Counted from the stretch's first letter, positions 36,971 to 49,371 are shown. The stretch: 64,000 nucleotides of DNA from Neckera pumila (GCA_963969595.1 OZ018411.1:10666501-10730500); one strand, 5' to 3'. Notes: generated from the letters alone by a model not told the origin. Made by a program: numbers and translations.

Positions 36971-37680
36971 TTAGAGAGTACCATACGCATAGGTCAATTT
37001 CGGCACCATGTTGCCAAAATAGTTTATATTTTGTGATTTAGATAGTTCCGCAGCTTGATTTGGTTTTCAACACTTTATTTTTTCTAATTTTTAGACACTC
37101 CTAATTTTGGATTTGATGTTTTTTATTCATGCATAAATGTGTTCCTTTTTCTAAATTTTCTTAAGAATAATTTTTAGATATTCAGAACTAGAAACAATGA
37201 AAAAATTTTAGAGTTTCAAAAATACAACTATATTATTTTTAAAATTTTGGACACGATCCAAATATTCCCTACTTATTTCTAAAATTGACCTACACATACA
37301 ATAGTCTTGGATTCAAAATGGCAAACAACTAAAATATGCCAATTTCATGAAAGTGGCAATTATATATCTACCTTTTATTTTTGCACACCACTTGGTTGCC
37401 AATCCTATCAATTTTTATTCAGTTTTGGATCTTCCATGTTCACACTCCAACCAATTCAGTTTTTCCAAAGGCACCATCTAACAATGAACTACCCAGTGGA
37501 TCTTCTTGAACATAGAGCCAGAGATTAATTTCACGTACCGGAGGGGATTGTTATGACAAGTTTTGAACATAGCAATAGATACCTTAACCCTTAAAGGACA
37601 AGTTGGTCACTGTGGGAATCATCCCTTTTGATACCGTGTGAATCATTGGTTTTAAAATCATTGATTAATTGATCGTGTAA
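36971..37680. other. Gene-free flank 3' of the oxidoreductase gene
   Basis: It is AT-rich. A short open frame at 37307-37528 has no recognisable domain. The part next to 37680 must contain the 3' untranslated region of the minus-strand gene that ends at 37681. Confidence 0.4.
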
Positions 37681-40600
37681 TCAATAGGCGGACCCAACAA
37701 GCTCTTGAGATGCCTTTGGCTCCAGGGCTGGTGACCCAGGAAACTGTCCTATATCTTTGCCTTGGACTTGAGAGAAGCCTTTCTCTAATCCAATGCTAAA
37801 CTCTTCAGGGTTCTCCTCTCCTCTATCCCGGAAATCCGCAATCTGCAGGAACCACGACTTTGTGTTAAGAAATTACACTGGCAACCATGGTTGAGTTTGA
37901 ACCGAGACTAATCTACTGACAATGAGTCTAACAACTTTGAGAATTATAATCGAGTCCTTGAATTTTTGTTCAATTCTCACAAAATAGAGGGTGAAACAGA
38001 TCTTCAAATTCCTATGCCATAGCAAACTATCACGAACTAAAATCAAGACACAAATCTCAACAAAGTCATAGAAGGGATGCTTTCTTGGCACAGAAACGTA
38101 CGTGTTCAGCAAGTGCCATGCCACTCAATGCCGCAGCCTCTAAGCTAGATCCTAACAGCCAGTCTCCGCAAATACCAACTCGTGCAACAGGGTCAAAAAT
38201 GCATGGAACACCAGGCGTATTTGTTGGTAAACCGGCTCCCCTAGAGTATCAGAATAAACCAACAAACAGTTCAACATAAATCAGAAACATTGTCCAAGAC
38301 AGGCCATGAATAATGAAAACCAAACAGGGTTAAATGGACTGCACCATTCACTCGAAATATCAGAGAACTTCGTAAAAGGGAAAAACACTTAGTTTGGGTG
38401 AATCTTCACCTAGAGGAAGATAACAAACTACTGACCATTTACTGCCTTGGATAAAGTCAGAGTTAAATTACCAAAGTTGAACTTTAGTGAAGAAAGGTGT
38501 CGGCATAGATCCTTCGGGTAAACCAAGTGCCATCCCCACTCCTTGAAGCATCTCCCTCCGCACCCTCTCTGCTTTCACTGCTGGAATGCTCTCCTGTACA
38601 TCAAAGAGTCAATAGGTCAGTGTCTCAGAAAGCTGAGGTACCTTCCAAAGTCACTCTATTGCTATTGAACATTGTTGAGAGGAGTGAAACAAAGAGTAAA
38701 TATGTTAAATGTTACGTTCCAATGGACATGAGATTGTGCTAAATCCATCATGGCAAACGACTCTGCATGATCTGGCACTATCCCTGCAATAATCTTCCCC
38801 GCAAAGTCGAATTTTTTTGACACAATTTGACCTTCTTGTTCAGAAGTTCACTGGACGCACAATCATTTCATCTCAAAAATGTCTCTGGGCTTCCAAACAC
38901 ATAAAGTCGGCCATGACGACGTAAGGACAAATCTTAAAATCATGGGAAAATAACTGAAGAATCCACAAGGCATTCCATGTGGCCTTATCAATCAAGAAGA
39001 TATCTTACCTGTGGAACCTTGTTCTTTTTACCATACGCAGCAGTACTGAAGAAGGTCCAGCAGTGAGGAGCATCCTTTTTTAGGTTATCCAGCTTGCTTG
39101 AGTTGTTGGCCATCCATGACAGAGAGTTTACACCTTCAACAAATGCACCGTCCAGATGACTGCTCCCGAGTCCCTCCGGAATAGGCAATGCTTCCTCAAA
39201 GGCAGCCATCAAGGCCCAAATTGAACTCAACTCCAGCCTCTGAGCTTCAGAACAATGCACAATGTCAGCATGGCGATTGAATCTACAACATTTTCTCAGT
39301 CAAATCGAGCTGAAAATAGACATAGCACCTTCATTTGCTTGAAAACTTCTGGTGCTCCTGATGGCGCGAGCAGTCGATTTGCACATTTTCCTGCCACGCA
39401 ATGTATAGCAGAGTTTCAGGAACATGCATCACGGCTTTACAATCGTCTTAAGATACCTTCAAGTCCACGCAAAACTTGTGACCATATCACTTACGTTTTT
39501 AAAGAGAAGCTTACAACATGCAGCAAATACAAGAACAAAACTGGTTAGGAAAGACCTTACCATTATGAGCAATAACAACTGCGTCATATGCCCCATGAGG
39601 CTTCCCGTTTTCATTCAAGTGCCATAATGGGCCTTTCACATCCATATTGCTGACCCACACAGGTCGTTTCACTTCAATTAACCGACCCTGTCAGAAAAAC
39701 GAATTTGCAATCTTCAGTTAAGAAAACAGGTTCCAAGAAACCCGCTAGAATGAAAATGATTGCTCTCCGATGAACACTACGTTACACACCGAAGTTAACA
39801 ATTTCCATTACAGATTGATGCTCTTATTTACTAGACTCCAACAGTATAATTTATAAATCCAGAAGACAGTCTTACTTAAGCCAAAATGTCATGCAATTCA
39901 CTTACTTGTGAGACCATGTGATCAGCGAGCAGACGCATTCCATGCGTTCCCACATACCTTGGCACGTCGTCTGCCAATCCAGAATACTTCCCACCAGCTT
40001 GTAAAGTACCTACAACTCCCTTCCACTCCTTCACAGCGCCCTCTTGGATCCATCGGTCCACCAGCTTCCGGAACTTGGGATCCGACACAGTGAAGTACTG
40101 AGCCGCATGGTCGAAGGCCAAAGACAGTCCTTCCCGAATGTTAACCTCTCGGGTGGCCATGCGCCCACCGAGACCATGTTTGCCCTACAAACATCGCAAT
40201 TCAGACAGAAAATGCAACATCAAGTCAGATCAACAGGGCGATTCATCCAGTACAAAGCATAGGATACTAAAACATTAGGACATGATCCAGTCTCCTATTG
40301 ACTAACCCCTGTTAATAACAATACTTTATCTCACACAATACGATTGGTTGACTGACAATTAGCAAATTGGGTGTATGTATGACTTGGCTAAATTGGTCGA
40401 TGGCCACCTCTCTTTGAATGGAAATGGGGTTGTCTAGTGTCTTTCAATGGAATGAGGTTGTCTCATTGTGTGGTGTCTACAACCTCTCATTACCTAAGAA
40501 ATGCATACACAGCGAAAAAAATTTGATATCAAAGTCTTGTACCCAAGAAGATCTCTCAAGTGAGCTGGCCTCCCAATGACAGCACACTCCTACATATTGG

Positions 40601-42263
40601 CTAAAATCGATTGCAGAGGATATCCTCTACAATAGCTCATTAAGAAAGGAGAAAGCCTGAAGAAGAAGAAAAGGAGCTTCTTCGTACAGTGTCGAACACA
40701 GAGCAGCAAATGCCGAGCTACTATGTACGAAATTGCATAAGGAATCATCGAAGCGATTGAAAAATTTGATCCCAAGAGAGTCTGGCTCTAGAGCACAAAG
40801 CGATCTCTATACTAACCTCCCAATGACACCACGTTCCTAAATATTGGTTAAAACCGCTTGCAAATAGTTCCTCAACCTTCACTCATTAACAAGTCAGCAA
40901 GGACACTGGCTGGAGAAGAAGAAACGGAACTTCTTCTTACAGTGTCGAACACGGGGAAGCGAATGCTGAATGAAGGAGAATTCAGACCAAGGGGAAAATT
41001 CAAATTGCAAACTCAAAAACATTAAAATCAAGAGGCTGTGCAGACAGCAAATGCAACAACAATCTAGAGCAAGGAGGCAATGTAGACAGCAAATGCAGCA
41101 ACAATTCAGATCAAGGGGCAATTCAGACAGAAAACTCAACAACAGTGGTTGAAGAAAACTTAAAAAGGTGAAAGAGTGGTTGAAGAGAAGGAAAGGGGTT
41201 TCTTCTTACAGTGTCGAACAAGGTGGAGCGAATGCCGAATGAAATGAAGGAGAATTCAGACAAAGGATCAATACAGACAGCAAACTAAACAACAATTCAG
41301 ATCAAGAGGCAATGCAGACAGCCAAATGCATTGACAATTCATTGCAGGTTGCAATATAGACACCAAATGCAACAGCAATCAATCAAGGAAGCAATTCAGA
41401 CAGAAAATTCACTAACAAGTCACAAGAATTGCAGGTGAAGAAGAAGGAAAGGGGTTTCTCCTTACAGTGTCGAACACGGTGGAGCGAATGCCGAGTTCTT
41501 CCAACGTAAGCGCACACACAAGTCCCGACATGCCACCACCGAGAATGGCAACATGCGGTTGCTTGCTCATGGGAGTCTCAAACTGCACTTGCGGTGCAAC
41601 GGCAGGCTCCCGCCTCGCCTTCCTTGCAGCTTTGGGATCTTCTTTCCAATCGGGGTGTCTGTACTCCACCATCTCCCCAGTGGCTTCGTCCAGAACCAGT
41701 CCATTCTTGGGTTTCTCGCTCTTGACAGGAGCCCCTCTGGCAGCACTGCCTTCTCTTCCTCTTCCTCTTCCTCGTACTCGAGATGCAAAGGAAGCTCTAT
41801 TAGAACTAGCAACAGAAGCTCTAGTAGAATTAGCAACAGAGCCCTGGCCCTCCACGGATGTGTCCCTGGTTCCTCTTAAACCCTGTCGCCCAAAGGGTCG
41901 ACTACCTCGCTCACTCTTAAACCCTGGCTTAGATCCTGCCCTCTCCTGCCCACCCCCGTCTCCCATTCTTGGGGATGGCTGCTCCGAGCTACGGGACGGT
42001 CTAAAGCTCTTAACGTACACATCGTCTTCGTCTTCGTCGTTTGCTTCATTGGAACTTAACGCTCGTACTGCGAGGAAGGTGCGAGTGCACCGCAAGTGGG
42101 AGTTAGAGACGGAAAAGAATTGCGAAAGGGAGGTATGGGGAACAAGGAGACGCGGCTTCAAAGTGGCAGAGACGGCTTTGGAAGCGAAAATCTTGCGAGA
42201 TGAGTGGGGCAGGAGATGCGGGGATTGCGACAGCAAATGCTGAGCTGCATTAGAGGTATACAT
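37681..42263 (-). CDS. FAD/NAD(P)-binding oxidoreductase, renalase-like amine-oxidase fold, predicted plastid protein
   Basis: Eight minus-strand exons join without a frame break: 42263-41466, 40184-39906, 39687-39561, 39390-39329, 39239-39009, 38593-38472, 38240-38102, 37842-37681. This gives 639 residues and all seven introns are GT-AG. The dinucleotide-binding motif VAILGGGMSG lies at 238-247, the acidic end of the second strand VFDT at 263-266, and KHGLGGRMATRE follows at once in exon 2. The C-terminal GVPCIFDPVARVGICGDW and SSLEAAALSGMALAEH segments are typical of the second FAD-contacting region of this plant family. The first about 230 residues are Ser/Arg/Gly-rich low-complexity sequence, with a transit-peptide-like start and an RGRGRGREG patch. 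The family's substrate is unknown to me. The start is the ATG at 42263. Intron 1 contains tandem copies of the exon 1 end. The gene is head-to-head with 43265. Confidence 0.93.
40560..41497 (-). repeat. Tandem array copying the exon 1 end and splice donor of the oxidoreductase gene
   Basis: The minus-strand junction TGTTCGACACT|GTAAG at 41465 is repeated in the intron at about 41209, 40940 and 40687 (the last with GTACG), spaced about 250-270 bases. Each copy keeps part of the upstream coding sequence (GCATTCGCT...GTTCGACACT). Between 40970 and 41410 a subrepeat of about 42 bases, built on ATTCAGAC and AGCAAATGCAACAACAAT words, fills the units. Only the 41465 junction is adjacent to the full exon 1. 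Confidence 0.8.
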
Positions 42264-43264
42264 CGCACCTCCGAATCAAACGTGAACCTCACAATTCACT
42301 ACCGCCACCTTCATCCGCGAAATCCGATGCAGCATGTATGCAATGGGAAAACCTCCCGCTGTCGAAATCCACCACCAGAAGCAGAATCTGGCAAGTGTAG
42401 TCCGAAATCAACAAAAGAACTTCTCCAAATTGCAAGCTCCGACTAAAACCCTAGCAATGAAGGGCTCCGTCTTAAACCCCAGCAATTGAAGGGGGCACAA
42501 GAGCGCTGGAATTGTTGTTAGCAAGAGTAGGCTTATCCAGTGGCTATGACAGAGCTAACCTGCGGCAGGCTGCGTCACCCTGCGGCCGTTCTCGTTGAAG
42601 ACCTTATCTCAGGCGCCATCTGTCTGAGGACCAACCCAGCAACTAGAAAAGATCTTCTCCCAATTCATTTTTCATTCTGGAGCTCCAGACATTTCTCTCT
42701 CAGCCGCCTTGCTTCCATCACCGACTACTTATGTGCAAATTGATGGGGCTTTTGTTCAAATTTCGAGAATCTGAAGAGGAGCTTGTTCAAGAATTCGCTA
42801 ATATCCTGGCTTAGGTCAATTCTTCCTGGGGCTTCAAGGTGCGGCTCGTGGAGAATGGTTGATATGAATTCCATGCCCCTCAGTGGCTGTTTTGCGCATT
42901 TCAAAAGCTTGGAAGTTGGAACGTTGATATCGTGAGATAGATTTCAACAAGGGTGTATGCGTGTGTTTTGAGGAGACAAGAATCGTTTAGGTAGCTGATG
43001 TGCTGTTTTGGCGTTGTTTCATGTGTAGATTGTTCAAGGTGTCGCTTGAAGCACTGATGACCCCGAAGGTTTAGGGATAGGGTGAGCTATTACAGCTGAA
43101 AGCGAAAGGAGACGTGTCATATCTGTTTCTCCAGGCGCCAGTCGCACTGGCTGTCATCCGTCGCCTCCTGCCGTATACTAAAATTAGGGTTCCTTATTCC
43201 TTCCCGGTTTCTTATTGCAAGTTGGAGCTGCAGCAGTTCGCCATAATCAGGTGACTCCATTGCA
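42264..43264. promoter_or_regulatory. Head-to-head intergenic region between the oxidoreductase and the 43265 gene
   Basis: The two start codons are 1,001 bases apart on opposite strands. The interval is richer in GC than the flanking repeat regions and has no convincing gene. The short open frame 42540-42743 looks accidental. It should hold both promoters and 5' leaders. I see no clear TATA box on either side, which would fit a shared, TATA-less promoter; this is inference. Confidence 0.4.
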
Positions 43265-44310
43265 ATGGCGGACAAGCTTGAGAGCACAGCGTCCGGAGGG
43301 CGAAAGTCGCCACCGCCTTTCAAGGGAGCAGTACCGAGCGCAGCGAAGAAGAAGCCTTTGAAAAAACCGGCGGAGCTTGTCGCACATTACGCAGCCAAGG
43401 GGTTGGACGAGAAGGCGGCTCATGAGAAGGTGATTGAAGACCTTCAGAAGGCTTTGGCATTTTCGTTCCAGAGTTATCCCATGCAGAAGATGATGATGAT
43501 GGATAAGCAATCGAAGGCTAGCATGGATTTGTTCACACAGCGGCTCGCTGTGATTGAGCAGAAGGTAAGCTTTCGGGTTCTCTGTCTCTGTCTGTGCTGC
43601 CTGTGATGAATCTCTGGCTCAGTCTGCGCTGAATTAGACGATAGCATTGTATTTGAGGTTTTCAGCTCTTTAGGGATTGCTAGGTCTTTTGAAAGAAGAG
43701 GAGTGTGAGAGTGAGTGTGTGACGGTGAGCTCTCTCTCTTTTAAGGGCTTGGTTTTTAGTTTTCCATCTTCGGAGGTTGCCGTGGATAAATTGAGCATTT
43801 TAGCGAGCAATTTGAACACTTTGCTATTGCCAATAATTGCTAGTATTCCGAACCTTCGAAGTCCATGCCTTGATTCAATATTTGTGGTTGATTGGTTTCT
43901 TCTACTCACGATGTTTGCGGGTTTGCAAGACTGGTAGATTACTGTGGCAGCTGTATGGTTGGTCTGAATTGTCTAGGTTCCATGAGGTTTTAGAGCATAG
44001 GATGAATCTTTATAAACTATTTCACACCTCCAGGTTGCTAGAAGATTATACCACTGCATTTCAAGAATGCTTTGTTTCGTAATTGAGTCATTAGACGCTC
44101 GTTCATGTTCATGTTTGAGATTTAAACTGACTTCTTTTTATAACGTAAATTGTATAGGTGGACTCGAAACCAACCGTGGCAGCCGTATTTGGAGCTGGCG
44201 TTGCGGCCGGAGGTCTGTTGAGGATTGTGTGGGATGGTGTCCCTCATGTAGTACAGGCTGTGGCTCGGATTACTAACGATACTAAGTCATCGACATCATC
44301 AAGGGCGTGA
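43265..44310 (+). CDS. Small protein of unknown function, 150 residues, two exons
   Basis: Exon 1 is 43265-43564 and exon 2 is 44158-44310, joined by a GT-AG intron in phase 0. The N-terminal third is Lys/Pro/Ala-rich (KKKPLKKPAELVAHYAAKG). The middle is a helical segment with KALAFSFQSYPMQKMMMMDK, and exon 2 carries a glycine/alanine-rich hydrophobic stretch (GAGVAAGGLLRIVWDG), possibly a short membrane-associated helix. The last codons overlap a strong donor-like GTGAGT at 44306, so an alternative 3' exon cannot be excluded. I do not recognise the family. The gene model rests on a clear ATG, a good splice pair and coding-like composition. It is divergent from the oxidoreductase and tail-to-tail with the P450 gene. 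Confidence 0.7.
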
Positions 44311-45032
44311 GTATTTTATATGCACCACCTTAATTTTCTCCGTACATAATCTTTGCAGGGTTTGAATCTAGGATTTCACTAAACAGATCAGAGTTGAGTT
44401 TCGTGTACTGAAGAGTAGAACGGTCGTGTTGCTCTAATAGAGTGCATGGTGCATGTAGTTTGGGTTGTTTCCTCAATGCATCAAGGATTTGTAATTCAAT
44501 TTTCTTCTTCAATGCTTCAATGCTGTTGCGAGTTGGAAAGCGGTGTCACACGATGAACCTTGACATATCTATTGGCTGTTTATCACATTGTGCACATTGA
44601 CATTTTCAATTTAGTTGAACTTGGAGATGTTTTGAATTTGAGTATTTCTGAATTTTGTCTCGTAACACATCTGTTATGATGCACAACCAATACTGTTTTG
44701 GAGTTCTGCAATAGTAAATACATGGAACTCAGTCTGGAAATCCGAATGACTAGAAAAATTTCTTCTAAACAGTGGTATCAACAAAAGAATGTTGTGAACG
44801 GTATACAGTATGTAGCGTAAACACCTAGCATCTACACTTTGTTTCACTCTGACACAATTGGACGACTTGCTATTTCCAGTAAGGGCCTTCTGAAACGTCG
44901 TCATTGGCTCACTTTTGAGAAGGCCATTCTCAAACTTCCTCACACTATTCCTTATAAATGTCAATGCAAAGCTTGCAAAGCTTCCTCCCCTTGCGTCCGG
45001 AGCCTACAGCCTAAAATTAGGGTTCAAGGAAC
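44311..45032. other. Convergent 3' regions, no gene seen
   Basis: This is the 722-base gap between the stop codons of the plus-strand small gene and the minus-strand P450 gene. Both 3' untranslated regions should lie here. Open frames within it are short and lack recognisable sequence. Confidence 0.5.
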
Positions 45033-47415
45033 TCAAGCGGCGATGGGTTTGACAACGACAGTGGAGTGAGTGGCAATAAACAGACTGAACTGCCCTCCCT
45101 TCTCACTCACATCCACCTTCTCCTCTCCCGGAGGCGGCAGAAGCTCGCACGTCTGCACCAGGCGCCCGAGCACGATCGCCAAGAGCGGCATCGCAATAAT
45201 TATCCCCGGGCACGCTCGCCGTCCCGCCCCGAATGGCAGGAACCGGAAATCGTTTCCAGAGGCTTCAATCTCCCCATTCAGGAACCGCTCCGGCATAAAC
45301 TTCTCCGGCTGATCCCAGTACTTAGGGCTGTTCCCGATCCACCACGCGTTCACAAGGATCTTGCTCTCAGCAGGGATGTCGTACCCGGCAAGCTTCTCTT
45401 GTTTGAGGTTCATGTGGGGAACCAGCATGGGAATGGCCATGTGGAGGCGCATGACCTCTTTCACAAACGCGGTGAGGTAAGGGAGCTTGTTGCTGTAGGT
45501 GTCGGGCTCGGTGATTAGGTTGCCCTTGCCTAGGATTTGGGTGAGCTCCTCTCGGATGCGGGTCTGGATTGCTGGGTTGTTCACAAGCTCCGCCACGCCC
45601 CATTCCATGGACCAGAGTGTTGTTTCGATGGCCGCGACGTTGATGTTCTCGACGATGTAGAGGACGTTGTCTTTGTTAATCTCTCCTGACTTTTCGGCAT
45701 CCTTTGGAATGAAACAATCAAGAAATTAGAAGGGAGTTTTGTATCTAGTTTTGTATCTATTTTGTGATACTCGTAATGTGCGTGTTAGTAAGCTTATGCA
45801 GATAAAATAGAAGGCAGATAAAATAGAAGAATAAGAGAGTTTTTATGTATGAGTATCATCAGTAGTGCAACTACTTGAATCAGCGATAACGAAATTTTTA
45901 TGTAATGAAATTTTTATGTTTTGTTTTTTTTATGACTCCGTTGCAAATATTACCATAATGTGGTCGATACCGGTTTTTTTAAGGCCGGGTTTGGTGGCGA
46001 GAAGCTGCTCCCGCTTCTCCAGGAAGCTCTCCTTGAAGAGCGCCATGCGGCGGTCCTTGAGGTCTTGACATATCTTTAAGTAGCCTCGTAGAAACGGGCG
46101 GAGCACCGGGATAAAGTCGCCGTAGTTGTAGTCGAAGCTCTGTGATAGCTGACTTCGCTTATTGTTGAGCGCCTTCAGTTTTATGTACAACGGATCCGAC
46201 TCGCTCTCGAACCGCGAGTCGAACATCAGGCGATAGATGACGTTGTACATGAGGAGCTGGAGGCGTGTGCGGATCACAATGCCGGCCGAGGCGGCCGCCG
46301 GGTTGGATTGGATGTCGGTGATCGCGCGGAGGGCTTCGTCTTCCCAAGCGGTGCGGGATTGTTGGACGACTTTGTTTGTGAAGAACGGGATGGTCATAAT
46401 GCGACGCATCTTGCGCCAGTGCTCCCCGTAGATGGTGAATGCCATGTCTTGTCCGTTTCCCGTGAAGACGTCGAAGACGACGTTGCGCGTTCGCGAGCCG
46501 AATTCCACGCCTTGTGTGTGGAGGACGTCCCGGGCGATCTCGGGAGAGGAAACGACGACGAAGTTGCGTTGTCCCATCCTGAGGTTGAACACGTCGCCGT
46601 ATTTCTTCGACATCTCGGCTAAGTTCCTGTGGTTCAAATCATTGCCGATCTGCCAAAAAACATTCAACGAATCACTCAAGGTCAGCTCGGAAAGTGGAAA
46701 GCCTCGTCAGAGATATGAAGAACCACGTTTGAGAACGTTCTTTCGGTCTGGCTCAGCGTGAATTGAACTTTTTCCCAACGATTTCCGATTACATCTGAGA
46801 GGTTGTTGAGCAAGTAAAGAAAAACGTTTAGCAAAAACACAGTCCAGAACGTGGAATATTCGACCCATATTCATAGCAATGACGTCTGCCGTTAATTATA
46901 TACGTACAGTCCTGAGAAAATCGGCGTCTGGCGACATATATGCACAATCCGGAGAAATTTACCAATCAGCAAGTGCACCGACTGCATATGCTGTTTAATC
47001 TCTACCTGTATATGCTAGAGAAACTTCAAATGTTTCGTGACCGCATGACACAATAACAAGAGCTCATGTTCGGAACAGGCAAGTATTGAATTGTAGCACT
47101 TGTTTCAATTGCCACACATACAATTCCTTGTTCTATCTTTCCATGGGGAGCAATGGTGGCACGATTCAAGTCTTGTGCTTAGGAATGATGAAACAGAGGA
47201 GTAGATCGAGGAACCCAACAGACCTGCAGCCAGTTTCCGAAGATGGGAAGGGCGATTGGGCCAGGGGGGAGCTTGAGCTTTGGTGCGCGTAGCTTCACGA
47301 TGATCAATCCCACAAAGACGGCGACACACAGTCCTTGCACTACACTCTCCAAGGTGAATCCCGGTGTCTGAAAATTTCTGAAATTAGCTATCATATCTGC
47401 CATCTTCCACTCCAT
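45033..47415 (-). CDS. C4H: Cinnamate 4-hydroxylase, cytochrome P450 CYP73 family
   Basis: This enzyme hydroxylates trans-cinnamate to p-coumarate with O2 and NADPH-P450 reductase at the ER membrane, the second step of the phenylpropanoid pathway. Exons are 47415-47224, 46649-45954 and 45701-45033, phase 0 with GT-AG introns, giving 518 residues (flowering-plant C4H is about 505). There is an N-terminal membrane anchor with a hydrophobic [16 protein letters not shown] stretch, then the Pro-rich hinge [25 protein letters not shown], the oxygen-activation AAIETT at about 319-324, the E-x-x-R pair at about 378-381, PERF at about 433-436 and the heme-binding [11 protein letters not shown] with Cys about 460 are all present. 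The family call rests on near-continuous similarity to known C4H, for example [19 protein letters not shown]. The start is the ATG at 47415; a second ATG four codons later is possible. No lesion is seen. Confidence 0.97.
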
Positions 47416-47570
47416 TGTCCCCTCCTCCTTTCTCAATCCGAAAATGTCTTAATCTCAAACAAAATCCCAATCTCAGAACGTGAAATAGCTGCCTTGTGAC
47501 TGCAAACAGTGCGAACGTTAGTATGAACTAGATGAGGAATGGATTGCATGAGTTGGGGGCCATTGAGGGT

Positions 47571-47578
47571 TATTTATA
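47571..47578 (-). promoter_or_regulatory. TATA box of the cinnamate 4-hydroxylase gene
   Basis: On the minus strand TATAAATA lies about 155 bases upstream of the ATG at 47415, a suitable distance for a transcription start near 47540 and a 5' leader of about 125 bases. Farther upstream, TTGACC (complement of 47697-47702) fits a W-box core, which I infer could bind WRKY factors. Confidence 0.6.
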
Positions 47579-47880
47579 CAGACGTGTGTGCAGCCCGTGT
47601 GCGACGCCGTGTTGATCTTCAAGAGCGGATCGGAAGAACGCAAGAATCTGTTTCGGTTACTTCGGGGCCTGCGATCCGGACGTTTTCCCAACGAATGGTC
47701 AAAGTCGTGGCAAATTTCTTTCTGCCAAAGATGAGGTGCGCCTGCCTTTGGAAACTAAAGAGAGGTTTTATTTTATCGATTTGAGCAATTGCATAACGCT
47801 TGATCTATGCAATGAAAATTCTTCATTTTGCTTTCATCAATATAGTATTAGTGAGCACTACAGTCTGGAATGGCAGTGCA

Positions 47881-48200
47881 TATCTCAAAGCCAGCTGCCT
47901 CAATAGAGACAGTACCGCCTCTATACTTTCTCAATTTCAATGATTTAATTTCCTTATCTCAAAGCCAGCCGCCTCTACTATAGAAGAGTCTACTAAGCTT
48001 TACTTTCAACTGCAGTTGACAATTTATTTTACATGTGGATCACCAGCGGTATAATTTTTTGAACTTTGGTGCGTTGAACTTCTGTGCGTCATTGCTCTTG
48101 TCACTCGCTTGCGTCATAACTCTTCAATTCCTGTGCGTCATTGCTCGTCACTCGTATGCGTCACAGTAGCTCTTCAACTCTGAGCTTCATTGCTCTTGGT
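47881..48200. repeat. Short direct repeats upstream of the C4H promoter
   Basis: TATCTCAAAGCCAGC occurs near 47881 and 47956. From about 48076 a unit of about 50 bases containing TGTGCGTCATTGCTC and ending CTCTTC occurs about 2.5 times. No gene is seen here. Confidence 0.7.
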
Positions 48201-48440
48201 CCAGAGGCACAAAGTCACTGACCTTTCGTGGAACCGAACTAGGTACGCGTATCACAGTAAACCGAAGTCCTGATTTGCTCTGGGCGGAGACAATCAAGAA
48301 TTAGTTTGGGGTTTTCTGTGCTGTGCTCTAAAATGGTTGTAGCTCGAAGAAAATTCTATAATTTTTCTAAAGATTTTGCAGATTTTGTCATCCATTCTGC
48401 TTGGAAAATCTTTGAAAGAGAATATTTTGAAGATTATATA

Positions 48441-49371
48441 TTAACCCCTAAAGTCCCATTGTCCCCTCGAGGGATAGAATGGATTTTAGGCAGGCTCCTA
48501 CAGTCTCAATATCTGTTGTAATATTTTCTGATTTTTTTGTGAAGATAGAGAATCACATTAGCTTTCCAAAAATGTAAATTTTTTTCAATCGGTGCCCGGT
48601 AGCAAAAGTTATGGCTAAAAAACCCCAAATTTTAGTTCGGTGGGCAAAAAAAAAACCTCACAAAAACTTTAAATTAAAAATTTTAAAAATTTGTTTCATA
48701 TAGATTTTATTCTCATCAACATGGGAAGCTTTGATTCCTTCCATCTTGATTTGTTATGCAAAAGTTACGGACAATCTTGTTTTTAAGGCAATTAGAGCAT
48801 CTTCTTGAAAAAATAACTTGTAGGATTCATCTTTGAACTCAATTTTGACAATTTAAAAAAAAAAAGTTTCGCAAGGTTAAGATTTCTTGCTAGAACAATC
48901 TCACCATTGAAATTAGTATTTTTTTCAACCCTATCTTAGAGCTATTAATGATTTCATTTTTCCTTCAATCTTGAACCTATTTCTACTTAATTAATTTTTA
49001 ATGAGTGAAAACTAAATGTTTCTTTTTTGAATTTTTTTTCCTAGATTCTCAACTCAATTATTTATCATATAAAATTAGAAATTCAAAATCATAAGAGCAA
49101 AAAATTTAAGTTAAGAAGGTTCAAAGCCGAAAAATGTAGTTGAACAAGGTACAAAAAACCTTGATTCCTTCACTTTAAATGCAATATCTTGCAATCGACA
49201 CGGTCAAAGTTTCTAAAATTTCTTCCACACATTCTTACACTAGTGCAGTACAAGATCCTACAATTAAATATGTAAAAAATACATTTTCAAATTTTTTTTG
49301 CTCTTTGCTAAAGAAATGGCAGTTTTGAGTGATTTTTGATGGAAAAAGGGCCTTGGGACTTTAGGGGTTAA
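48441..49371 (-). mobile_element. TTAA-flanked non-autonomous element (family A), best-preserved copy, reversed
   Basis: It has an intact TTAA at both ends, with inverted termini TTAACCCCTAAAGTCCCA and TGGGACTTTAGGGGTTAA mismatching only at the inner edge. It is 931 bases long. The interior is the reverse of the 11528 copy (for example CTTCCACACATTCTTACAC near 49220). It has no coding capacity. Confidence 0.85.

Noticed and set aside
41467..42243. 258-codon plus-strand open frame opposite oxidoreductase exon 1
   Set aside because: It is a shadow of the real minus-strand exon, which has splice sites and a recognised FAD-binding motif.
44306..44311. GTGAGT as a real splice donor in the 43265 gene
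   Set aside because: It is a strong donor match, but no convincing downstream coding exon exists before the convergent P450 gene; kept only as a caveat.
45066..45518. 150-codon plus-strand open frame opposite the P450 gene
   Set aside because: Shadow of C4H exon 3 on the other strand; no recognisable sequence of its own.
46308..46761. Plus-strand open frames opposite C4H exon 2
   Set aside because: They mirror the conserved minus-strand P450 sequence and lack plausible starts.
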